From JAUNSR01 sp036655755 (GTDB lineage Bacteria; Bacteroidota; Bacteroidia; Bacteroidales; JAUNSR01): DNA of 16,194 nt. The stretch covers positions 1 through 16,194 of the forward strand of contig JAVVPN010000066.1 of NCBI GenBank assembly GCA_036655755.1. Reading direction: 5' to 3'. Positions 8,264-14,813 of this stretch are shown piece after piece. The first letter of the stretch is position 1. Every line of letters begins with the position of its first letter. Made by a program: the position numbers and the translations under genes. The notes beneath the pieces were generated by a model, which did not search any database, was not told where the DNA came from, and saw only the letters and a list, made by a program, of their open reading frames with translations.

Positions 8264-8278
8264 TTATATATAATCTAT
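8259..8278 (-). promoter_or_regulatory. Shared start-codon leader of the DUF5686 gene
   Basis: Read on the minus strand, ATAGATTATATATAAATGAA covers the 15 bases before the ATG and five bases from it. The same 20 bases occur at 14794-14813 in front of the DUF4876 gene. AT-rich leaders without Shine-Dalgarno are usual in Bacteroidetes, but exact identity of this length between unrelated genes is not. Confidence 0.7.
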
Positions 8279-8295
8279 CTGTTTTTAACGCTAAA

Positions 8296-8316
8296 GGATA
8301 AATGCGTCATTTATCC
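8296..8316. promoter_or_regulatory. Perfect 9-bp inverted repeat with 3-nt loop in the DUF5686 leader
   Basis: GGATAAATG (8296-8304) and CATTTATCC (8308-8316) are exact reverse complements around CGT. It lies just downstream of the predicted leftward start of transcription, where it could be an operator for a dimeric regulator or an mRNA hairpin. No T-tract follows on either strand that would make it a terminator. Confidence 0.6.
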
Positions 8317-8332
8317 CTATGCTTTGAGGGTA

Positions 8333-8363
8333 CAAAAATCTGATATTTTTTTGCATTCACAAA
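8333..8363 (-). promoter_or_regulatory. Predicted Bacteroides-type promoter of the DUF5686 gene
   Basis: On the minus strand a TTTG (8363-8360) is followed after exactly 19 bp by GATTTTTG (8340-8333), one mismatch from TAnnTTTG. The spacing equals that of the promoter upstream of the M23 gene. Transcription would begin near 8326, giving a leader of roughly 60 nt. Confidence 0.5.
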
Positions 8364-8516
8364 GGTTTTAGTTGCCTAAAGATTGGTCATATTCTCCTTT
8401 TCAAGCAAATAAGAGGTTTACTCACCCTACTTTAAAATTTGGTCTATTAATAAAATATGCGAAAGAAAGAGTAATTAAGTGATAAAATTGACCTTTTTAT
8501 CGAATTAAAGATGATT

Positions 8517-8524
8517 TATATTTG
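8517..8524 (+). promoter_or_regulatory. Candidate -7 box of ino1
   Basis: TATATTTG matches the Bacteroides -7 consensus TAnnTTTG exactly, about 100 bp before the ino1 start. The nearest upstream TTG (8488-8490) is 26 bp away, wider than usual, so the -33 element is doubtful. Confidence 0.4.
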
Positions 8525-8588
8525 TAAAATTATTTTGTTTCGATTAAACAGAATAAATTTAGGTCTGTTAAATAAAAATTAATTAAAC

Positions 8589-8611
8589 ATAGTCCGCGCG
8601 TTACGGACTAT
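8589..8611 (+). promoter_or_regulatory. Hairpin in the ino1 5' leader
   Basis: ATAGTCCG (8589-8596) and CGGACTAT (8604-8611) form a perfect 8-bp stem with loop CGCGTTA, ending 14 bp before the ino1 ATG. It is a GC-rich island in a very AT-rich leader and includes GTCCGCG, the heart of the core repeated upstream of kup. There is no T-tract, so a role in translation or mRNA stability, or as a protein-binding site, is more likely than termination. Confidence 0.6.
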
Positions 8612-8625
8612 AAATCATTAATAAC

Positions 8626-9924
8626 ATGGAAAAAATTGATGTTAAAAGTGCTACAGGAAAATTAGGGGTACTGATTGTGGGGCTTGGAGGAGCTGTTTCA
8701 TCCACTTTTGTTACCGGGACATTAGCTGTACGTAAAGGATTGGCTCAGCCTATCGGTTCGATAACCCAATTATCTACGATTACGCTAGGAAAAGGAAAAG
8801 ATCAACGCGAGCCGATGATAAAAGATGCTCTTCCGTTGGCAAAACTTGAAGATATTGTATTCGGAGGCTGGGATATCTTCGAAGAAAACGTATATGAAGC
8901 CGCAAAGCATGCGGAAGTATTGACTGAAAAAGACCTGGATGGCGTAAAAACTGAGTTGGAAGCGATTAAGCCGATGAAAGCTGCTTTCGATCAGGATTTT
9001 GTAAAACGTCTGCATGGTACCTGGGTAAAAGAGGGGGCTACCAAATGGGAGCTGACCGAACAGTTGCGCCAGGATATTCGCGACTTTAAGAAAGCGAACA
9101 ACTGTGAGCGAGTGGTGGTAATCTGGGCGGCAAGTACAGAGGTATATGTGCCGATGACCGAAACTCACCTTACTTTGGCAAATCTGGAAAAGGCGATGAA
9201 AGAAAACTCACCTGAGATTGCGCCAAGTATGTGTTATGCGTATGCGGCTGTCGCGGAAGGGGTGCCGTTTATCAATGGAGCACCGGCGCTGACGGTGGAT
9301 ATGCCTGCGATCTGGCAGCTGGCCGAAGAAAAACGTGTGCCGATTTGTGGTAAGGACTTCAAAACAGGGCAGACCATGATGAAAACGGTATTGGCTCCGA
9401 TGTTAAAGGCCCGTATGTTGGGTCTTAACGGATGGTTCTCTACCAATATCTTGGGCAATCGCGACGGAGAGGTGCTCGACGATCCTTCTTCTTTCAAAAC
9501 AAAAGAGGTAAGCAAATTGTCTGTAATCGATACGATTTTGCGTCCGGAAAAACATCCGGAGTTGTATGGCGATATTTATCATAAAGTGCGTATCAACTAT
9601 TATCCGCCTCGTAAAGACAACAAAGAGGGATGGGATAATATTGACCTTTTCGGATGGATGGGTTATCCGATGCAGCTGAAAGTGGATTTCCTTTGCCGTG
9701 ATTCTATTTTGGCAGCTCCGCTTTGTCTTGACCTCGTATTGTTTACCGATCTTGCACAGCGATGTGGTTTCCACGGTATTCAGACTTGGCTTTCATTCTA
9801 CTTTAAGAGTCCGATGCATGCGCTGGATAAAGAGCCGGAGCATGATTTGTTTACTCAAAATGCCATCATGCGTAATACATTGCGCCGGATTATTGCCGAA
9901 GAGCCGGTGGATGCGCTTGCTTGA
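8626..9924 (+). CDS. ino1: Inositol-3-phosphate synthase (myo-inositol-1-phosphate synthase)
   Basis: Cytoplasmic NAD-dependent enzyme converting glucose 6-phosphate to 1D-myo-inositol 3-phosphate, the first step toward inositol phospholipids. At 432 aa it has the usual bacterial length. An N-terminal Rossmann motif GLGGAVSST lies at residues 19-27. The family blocks SITQLSTITLGKG, TNILGNRDGEVLDDPSSF, KVRINYYPPRKDNKEGWDNI and the lysine-containing KVDFLCRDSILAAPL near the C-terminus are all present. The start follows an AT-rich leader with a hairpin. In Bacteroides thetaiotaomicron, from memory, the equivalent gene heads a cluster with phosphatidylinositol-phosphate and inositol-sphingolipid synthesis genes. 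Here a strong terminator follows at once and the next gene is a phosphoesterase, so the lipid-assembly genes must lie elsewhere, if present. Confidence 0.96.
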   Translation: MEKIDVKSATGKLGVLIVGLGGAVSSTFVTGTLAVRKGLAQPIGSITQLSTITLGKGKDQREPMIKDALPLAKLEDIVFGGWDIFEENVYEAAKHAEVLTEKDLDGVKTELEAIKPMKAAFDQDFVKRLHGTWVKEGATKWELTEQLRQDIRDFKKANNCERVVVIWAASTEVYVPMTETHLTLANLEKAMKENSPEIAPSMCYAYAAVAEGVPFINGAPALTVDMPAIWQLAEEKRVPICGKDFKTGQTMMKTVLAPMLKARMLGLNGWFSTNILGNRDGEVLDDPSSFKTKEVSKLSVIDTILRPEKHPELYGDIYHKVRINYYPPRKDNKEGWDNIDLFGWMGYPMQLKVDFLCRDSILAAPLCLDLVLFTDLAQRCGFHGIQTWLSFYFKSPMHALDKEPEHDLFTQNAIMRNTLRRIIAEEPVDALA

Positions 9925-9964
9925 TGATCCTGTAAAATAGTAAGGTATAACTAAATAATAGTCA

Positions 9965-10026
9965 ACCGTCATAAAACCTCCTTCTACTAGATATATGAAA
10001 AAGAGGTTTTATGACGGTATTTTTTT
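9965..10026 (+). terminator. Strong intrinsic terminator after ino1
   Basis: ACCGTCATAAAACCTC (9965-9980) pairs perfectly over 16 bp with GAGGTTTTATGACGGT (10003-10018); the loop is 22 nt and a run of seven T follows (10020-10026). The opposite strand has no T-tract, so it acts rightward only. It ends six bases before the next start codon, so it might also work as an attenuator for that gene. Confidence 0.93.
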
Positions 10027-10031
10027 GATGT

Positions 10032-10838
10032 ATGAGAAAAGAATTCATTTTATTGGTAAGCTTGTTTTTGCTTCTTTGCGAAAGCTGTGATCTGATTGAT
10101 TATCATCCCTACGATGCGAAAGATTCGGGGGTGAAGGATGTAAATGCAACTGCGATTAAGAATATTCAGAATTTATGCGAATGGAAAGAGGTGGTTCGTT
10201 TTGCCTGGATGGGGGATACGCAGCGGTGGTATGATGAAACAGACGATTTCGTTCAGAGTGTAAATATGCGTTCGGATATCGATTTTGTGATGCATGGCGG
10301 TGATATATCCGATTTTGGCATGACCCAGGAGTTTACATGGGTACACCGTATCATGAAGAAACTCAACGTGCCTTATGTGGCGTTATTGGGTAATCATGAC
10401 GTATTGGGAAATGGAATCAGCGTGTATCATTCGATGTATGGTGCTGAGAACTTTTCATTTATAGCGGGGGATACCAAATTCGTATGCCTGAATACGAATG
10501 CGCTTGAATTTGATTATTCGCACCCCGTGCCCGATTTTTCTTTTATTAAAAAAGAGATAGAGGATGCCAACCCGGCGGTGAAACGTACGGTGGTTGCAAT
10601 GCATACGCCCCCTTTTGGCGAACAGTTCGACAATAACGTGGCGGATGTATTTCAGATGTACATTCGAAAATTGCCGGGACTTACTTTTTGTATGCATGCC
10701 CATACGCATAAGTTGAAAGTGCAGGATCTGTTTGGCGATGGTATTATTTATTATGGATGTGCATCAATGAAAGAGCGCAGTTATATTGTTTTCACTTTAA
10801 CACCCCTGGGTTATGAGTATGAAGTGGTCTATTTTTAA
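10032..10838 (+). CDS. Calcineurin-like metallophosphoesterase, predicted lipoprotein
   Basis: Binuclear-metal phosphoesterase, predicted to be anchored by lipid in the envelope. The 268-aa protein starts MRKEF, then a hydrophobic stretch ending LLLCESC; Cys19 is the probable lipidation site, though the lipobox (CES before Cys) is loose. Metal-ligand motifs come in order: GDTQ (D62), GGDISD (D91, D94), GNHD (N121, H122), MHTPPF (H191) and HAHTH (H224, H226). In the first motif Gln replaces the His of the common D-x-H, a variant I believe occurs in this superfamily. The substrate is unknown; phosphodiesters, cyclic nucleotides and lipid headgroups are all possible. The start lies directly after the ino1 terminator with no purine-rich site and no clear promoter. 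The next gene overlaps its 3' end, suggesting translational coupling. Confidence 0.9.
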   Translation: MRKEFILLVSLFLLLCESCDLIDYHPYDAKDSGVKDVNATAIKNIQNLCEWKEVVRFAWMGDTQRWYDETDDFVQSVNMRSDIDFVMHGGDISDFGMTQEFTWVHRIMKKLNVPYVALLGNHDVLGNGISVYHSMYGAENFSFIAGDTKFVCLNTNALEFDYSHPVPDFSFIKKEIEDANPAVKRTVVAMHTPPFGEQFDNNVADVFQMYIRKLPGLTFCMHAHTHKLKVQDLFGDGIIYYGCASMKERSYIVFTLTPLGYEYEVVYF

Positions 10839-11472
10839 ACGGATGTTCATTCTGCTCATCGCATGTATCCCGTTTGTATCCTATTCGCGGGATATACAAA
10901 CCGATTCGCTCTTGTTTCATAATAATAAGGCCAAAAAGTATGCATATCGCTGGCAACAACTCATACCCCGTTATCAGAAATTGCAGTTTGCCGGATCGAT
11001 GGGCTTGTTGTCGGTAGGGCTTGGCTGGGAGTATGGTCGTGATCATTGGGAGACGGATTTGTTGTTTGGGTTTATTCCGAAGTTTGAGGATGAGGAGGCG
11101 AATATCACATTTACGCTGAAACAAAATTATATTCCGTGGGATCTGCATCTGGGAAAGGGGAACTGGAGTATTGCCCCGCTTACTACCGGGCTTTATATGA
11201 ATTCAATTTTAGATGATCGTTTCTGGAAAAAGGAGCCACGTAAATATCCCGACCGCTATTATAAGTTTTCTACCCGCTTGCGTTTTCATATTTTCATGGG
11301 ACAACGGATTACGTATCATATTCCTGATTCGAAACGGCTTCATAAATCCGTGTCGCTGTTTTATGAACTCAGTACCTGCGATCTGTATTTTATCAGTGCT
11401 GTTTCAAATAAGGCGATTCGGGCCCGCGATTATCTGAGCTTATCCTTTGGTATTAAGCTACAGGTGTTCTGA
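10813..11472 (+). CDS. Small predicted outer-membrane beta-barrel protein of unknown function
   Basis: I do not recognise a named family. The protein has up to 219 residues, with a signal peptide whose hydrophobic core is FILLIACIPFVSYS. After it come amphipathic, aromatic-rich strands (LQFAGSMGLLSVGLGWEYG, ITFTLKQNYIPW, FSTRLRFHIFMG, YLSLSFGIKLQVF) and a terminal Phe, all typical of a small outer-membrane barrel. Start choice is open: ATG at 10813 or 10819 gives a good basic n-region (MKWSIFKR), while ATG at 10843 avoids overlap but lacks positive charge; I prefer 10813/10819, overlapping the phosphoesterase gene by 20-26 bp. This overlap makes the two genes a likely pair, perhaps a lipoprotein enzyme and its outer-membrane partner; that is inference from context only. 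Confidence 0.75.
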   Translation: MSMKWSIFKRMFILLIACIPFVSYSRDIQTDSLLFHNNKAKKYAYRWQQLIPRYQKLQFAGSMGLLSVGLGWEYGRDHWETDLLFGFIPKFEDEEANITFTLKQNYIPWDLHLGKGNWSIAPLTTGLYMNSILDDRFWKKEPRKYPDRYYKFSTRLRFHIFMGQRITYHIPDSKRLHKSVSLFYELSTCDLYFISAVSNKAIRARDYLSLSFGIKLQVF

Positions 11473-11662
11473 ACCATTCTTACTCTGTTTTGCAACTATT
11501 ACTGGGGAAAGTGGATAGATGATAATTAATCAGAATAAGTGTTTAATATTGTTTTATAAAATAAAGGGCTGTTTCTAATTATTGGAGCTTTGTGTAGTTG
11601 GCTGTTTTGTTTGCCTGAATGTAAAGAGGATGGAAAATATTTATATATACCTTATTTTGTCG

Positions 11663-11692
11663 TTTAAAATGGAACTTTAGATTATATATTTG
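11663..11692 (+). promoter_or_regulatory. Candidate promoter of the TonB receptor gene
   Basis: TATATTTG at 11685-11692 matches TAnnTTTG exactly; TTTA at 11663-11666 lies 18 bp upstream as an imperfect -33 element. A second -7-like box, TACATTTG, is at 11704-11711 without a partner. Either would give a leader of about 190-210 nt. Confidence 0.35.
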
Positions 11693-11811
11693 TGATATAT
11701 TGATACATTTGTTTGAAATATACTATAATTATGATAAAGTTTCCATTGCCTGTTTTAAAGTGGAAGGTCGTGGCAAGCTTTTTGATAAAAAAGTATTTAA
11801 ATAAAAAGTTT

Positions 11812-11834
11812 ATAACTTCGCGGACGAAAGTTAT
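11812..11834 (+). promoter_or_regulatory. Hairpin in the TonB receptor 5' leader
   Basis: ATAACTTCG (11812-11820) pairs with CGAAAGTTAT (11825-11834) over nine base pairs with one bulged A (11829) and a CGGA tetraloop. It lies about 66 bp before the start codon. No T-tract follows. It may be a structured leader or operator. Confidence 0.55.
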
Positions 11835-11900
11835 GTGTATCCCGAAGAAAGGTGCTGAAATTCGCAAAATAGTTTCATAATAAATATATAATTAATAAAA

Positions 11901-14738
11901 ATGAGAATCCCTAAAGGAGCGGGAATCATCACACTCATTGTGCTTTTGATAAGTTATTCGTTTTCCTCTGTTTACGGACAGGGGAAAACGCGTTTTGACA
12001 TCTCAGGAAGCGTGAGCGAGATGGTTTCAAATGAAAAGATCCCTTATGCGGTAGTGTTATTGCCGGCACTTAATGTATGGGCGGTCACTGATGATAACGG
12101 TGTGTTTGTAATTAAAGATATTCCGCCGGGGGAGTGGTTGATTGAAGTGTCTTGCCTGGGATATCAGAAAAAAGAGAGAAAGATTGCGGTTAACGAAAAA
12201 ACGGCAGCCCTGAAGTTGAAAATGCATCCCATGGATCTGACTTTAAAGGATGTTGTGGTAACGGCAGAAGCGGGTACCAATATTAATTCTTCCTCTAAAA
12301 TAGGGCGTACTGCCATTCAACACTTGCAGGCGGCTTCTCTGAGCGATGTGTTGCAGTTATTACCCGGACAAATCACGGCTAATCCTGATTTGAGTAAACC
12401 CGGCGTACTGACAATCCGCGAAACCAATACCGGCAACGATGTGAATGCATTGGGTACGTCGCTGGTAGTGGACGGAGCACGAATCTCGAATGATGCTAAT
12501 CTGCAAAGTGTTTCTACAACAAAAGACGACAGTAGTTTTCCGGCTGCGGCCGGTACGGGTATCGATACCAGAAAAATTACTCCAGACCGAATCGAATCGG
12601 TAGAGGTGATTCGCGGAGTAGCTTCTGCCGAATATGGCGATTTGACTTCAGGCGCGGTGATCATGACTACCAAAGCGGGTATTACGCCCTATGAAGTTTC
12701 ATTGAAAACGGATCCGCGTTTAAAATCGGCTTCCTTTGGAAAAGGAGTGTCATTGGGGGCCAATAAAGGATTTATGAATGTGGATGCCGATTATACGCAT
12801 GCATTCCGAGATATCCGCACTTCTTCTGATTCATACAATCGTATGAGTGGCCAGTTGGGTTACTCCAATCGGTTTAATCTGAGCAATTCAAAATTAAGTT
12901 TTAATGCTAAAGCATCGGGATATATAACCTTGAATACGGTCAAAAATGATCCCGATAAATCATTGAATGAGTATTTAAAAAGCAAGGATAATCAGATAGA
13001 TCTGAATTTGTTTGGTAATTGGCTATTCAATAAATCATGGATTACCTGCATCCGGTACACTTTTTTCGGAAGTTACGGATATCAGCGTACGGAAGAAAAT
13101 AAGGAATTTCAGGGTACGAATCCTGTACCGGTTACCTATACTACACAAAATGGAGAGCAGTTGGCTATGTTTCTTCCAATCAATTATACCCAGTTGCGTG
13201 TAGTGGAAGGAAAACCGGTGTATTTGCAGGGAAAAGTATCGGCAAATGCCTGTCATAAGACGGGTGCTGTTTTTAACCGAGCTTTTATCGGGGCCGAATG
13301 GTCTTCGATAGGTAATAACGGAAAAGGGAAGTGGGGTGAGTATATGCCGCAGGGTTATCGCGATCGCTCTTTTTCGGATATACCTTATATCCATAATTAC
13401 TCTTTTTTCGTTGAAGACCGGATGAATGTTGATTTGGACGAGTCGTCGCTTGAATTGCAGGCCGGTGTGAGGATGACCAATGTACTGACCGACGCGGCCA
13501 GTTATACCCTGTCGTTCGATCCGCGCTTTAATGCGAAATATGCCATTATAGAGCGCCCTGCGGCAGAAATTATACGTTTGCTAAGCATCCGCGCCGGTTG
13601 GGGCATACAACACAAGATGCCTACGTTGATGCATCTTTATCCGGATCCGTTTTATGAAGATCATTTGAGTTTTAGTTATCAGAATTCTGATTTTACGGAA
13701 GGGATGGCAATCATGACCTCTAAAGTGGTGGACGATACTTCTAACCCGGATCTCAAACTACCCCAAAGCACCAATTTTGAAGTGGGTACGGACTGGAATA
13801 TCGCCGGAATAAAAGGATCGGTGGTTTATTTCAATGAGAAATTAAAAAATGCGTTTACATTCGACAGTTATCTGGCCACATTGCCTTATAATATTTATAA
13901 TCGAACTTCTTCATTACCCGAATATAAAAACGGGATATTGATGGAGAATGGTGTGGCCGTGCCATTTACGCAGGATACTGTTTTTGCAGGCTATAAACGC
14001 CCCGGCAATCAGGCGAAGGTGGATAAATGGGGGATTGAATATACCGTGAACTTTGGTAAGATTCCGGCGCTTCATACCAGTATCATTGTAGATGGTGCCT
14101 ATATGAATATTCGCAGAACAGATATCGGAGAGGAGGCATTATACAAAAAAACAACAATCAATCAGCAGAACCGTAAATATGCCGCTATTTATGAAGGGAG
14201 AGCGACAGGATTTTGCGGTATAAAAAGTGAGCGGCTGAATACGAATGTACGTTTTGTAACCAATATACCGAAAATACGGATGGTGGTTTCGTTGGGAGTG
14301 CAATGTGTCTGGTTGGACCGTAGTCAGTGGATTGCCTCAAATAATGGCAACCAGCGTATTATTATGCGTGACGCACAAGGCAACCGGGTGGAAGGAGATG
14401 TATATAAAGATGCCGTACATACCAAGTATCTGTATCCGGTAGCGCTTGTTGATTTTGATGGGAACCGAGTCCCTTTTACAGAGGAGATGATGAATAATGC
14501 CCATGCGAAGGATTATGAAATCCGGATGAATCCGACCGCATTTCTGAATGACGATCCGAACCCCTATTTTATGCTGAATCTGCGATTGACGAAAGAGTTC
14601 GGCAACATAGCCCGTTTTTCGTTTTATGCCAATAATTTTACCAATTCTAATCCGAAACGTTACTATCGGGCTAGCGGGTTATATCGCCGCGTAAATTCAG
14701 ACATCTATTGTGGAGCTGAGCTGAATTTTAGTTTTTAA
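11901..14738 (+). CDS. TonB-dependent receptor with carboxypeptidase-like N-terminal domain
   Basis: Outer-membrane active transporter of 945 aa. In order: a signal peptide (residues 1 to about 26, SSVYG then Q); a CarboxypepD_reg-like domain at about 32-110 (VWAVTDDNGVFVIKDIPPGEW, then SCLGYQKKER); a possible TonB-box region around LKDVVVTAEA; a plug at about 128-260 including LVVDGARISNDA, RIESVEVIRGVASAEYGDL and TSGAVIMTTKAG; and a 22-strand-type barrel ending in AELNFSF with the terminal Phe. No SusD-like gene follows. The partner is a DUF4876 lipoprotein 70 bp downstream, so this is not a standard glycan SusCD pair. The substrate could be a metal complex, heme or peptide and is not determined by sequence. 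The start is preceded by a long AT-rich leader. Confidence 0.95.
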   Translation: MRIPKGAGIITLIVLLISYSFSSVYGQGKTRFDISGSVSEMVSNEKIPYAVVLLPALNVWAVTDDNGVFVIKDIPPGEWLIEVSCLGYQKKERKIAVNEKTAALKLKMHPMDLTLKDVVVTAEAGTNINSSSKIGRTAIQHLQAASLSDVLQLLPGQITANPDLSKPGVLTIRETNTGNDVNALGTSLVVDGARISNDANLQSVSTTKDDSSFPAAAGTGIDTRKITPDRIESVEVIRGVASAEYGDLTSGAVIMTTKAGITPYEVSLKTDPRLKSASFGKGVSLGANKGFMNVDADYTHAFRDIRTSSDSYNRMSGQLGYSNRFNLSNSKLSFNAKASGYITLNTVKNDPDKSLNEYLKSKDNQIDLNLFGNWLFNKSWITCIRYTFFGSYGYQRTEENKEFQGTNPVPVTYTTQNGEQLAMFLPINYTQLRVVEGKPVYLQGKVSANACHKTGAVFNRAFIGAEWSSIGNNGKGKWGEYMPQGYRDRSFSDIPYIHNYSFFVEDRMNVDLDESSLELQAGVRMTNVLTDAASYTLSFDPRFNAKYAIIERPAAEIIRLLSIRAGWGIQHKMPTLMHLYPDPFYEDHLSFSYQNSDFTEGMAIMTSKVVDDTSNPDLKLPQSTNFEVGTDWNIAGIKGSVVYFNEKLKNAFTFDSYLATLPYNIYNRTSSLPEYKNGILMENGVAVPFTQDTVFAGYKRPGNQAKVDKWGIEYTVNFGKIPALHTSIIVDGAYMNIRRTDIGEEALYKKTTINQQNRKYAAIYEGRATGFCGIKSERLNTNVRFVTNIPKIRMVVSLGVQCVWLDRSQWIASNNGNQRIIMRDAQGNRVEGDVYKDAVHTKYLYPVALVDFDGNRVPFTEEMMNNAHAKDYEIRMNPTAFLNDDPNPYFMLNLRLTKEFGNIARFSFYANNFTNSNPKRYYRASGLYRRVNSDIYCGAELNFSF

Positions 14739-14793
14739 GAGCGGTTTGGTTTAAATGGATGTAAATTATGTGTTTATGTCTTGTTGTTAAAAA

Positions 14794-14813
14794 ATAGATT
14801 ATATATAAATGAA
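14794..14813 (+). promoter_or_regulatory. Shared start-codon leader of the DUF4876 gene
   Basis: ATAGATTATATATAAATGAA, ending five bases into the gene, is identical over 20 bases to the DUF5686 leader on the other strand (8278-8259). It differs by two bases from the leader copies inside the 96-bp repeat (16078-16097 and 16174-16193). Confidence 0.7.

Larger units (their letters stand above)
8264..8625. other. 362-bp divergent intergenic region between DUF5686 and ino1 genes
   Basis: AT-rich divergent spacer with no credible coding frame. From left to right it holds the DUF5686 leader, a 9-bp hairpin (8296-8316), the leftward promoter (8333-8363), about 150 bp without recognised elements, a rightward -7 box (8517-8524) and the ino1 leader hairpin (8589-8611). 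Confidence 0.8.
11473..11900. other. 428-bp AT-rich intergenic region upstream of the TonB receptor
   Basis: No convincing coding frame: the one short minus-strand frame here (61 codons) has low-complexity Ile/Phe-rich content and no family resemblance. No terminator is recognised after the small barrel gene. Contents are two -7-like boxes (11685-11692 and 11704-11711), one leader hairpin (11812-11834) and a very AT-rich stretch to the start codon. I saw no cobalamin, TPP or other riboswitch signature that I could name. Confidence 0.7.

Noticed and set aside
11682..11867. 61-codon minus-strand frame in the gap before the TonB receptor
   Set aside because: The product is a low-complexity Ile/Phe/Lys sequence from AT-rich DNA and covers the predicted leader hairpin; no promoter or family supports it.
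11473..11900. Cobalamin or other known riboswitch before the TonB receptor
   Set aside because: I could not find a cobalamin-box-like or TPP-like conserved segment; only one simple hairpin is visible.
14739..14808. Terminator between the TonB receptor and DUF4876 genes
   Set aside because: No stem with a following T-run is present in the 70-bp gap, so co-transcription is more likely.
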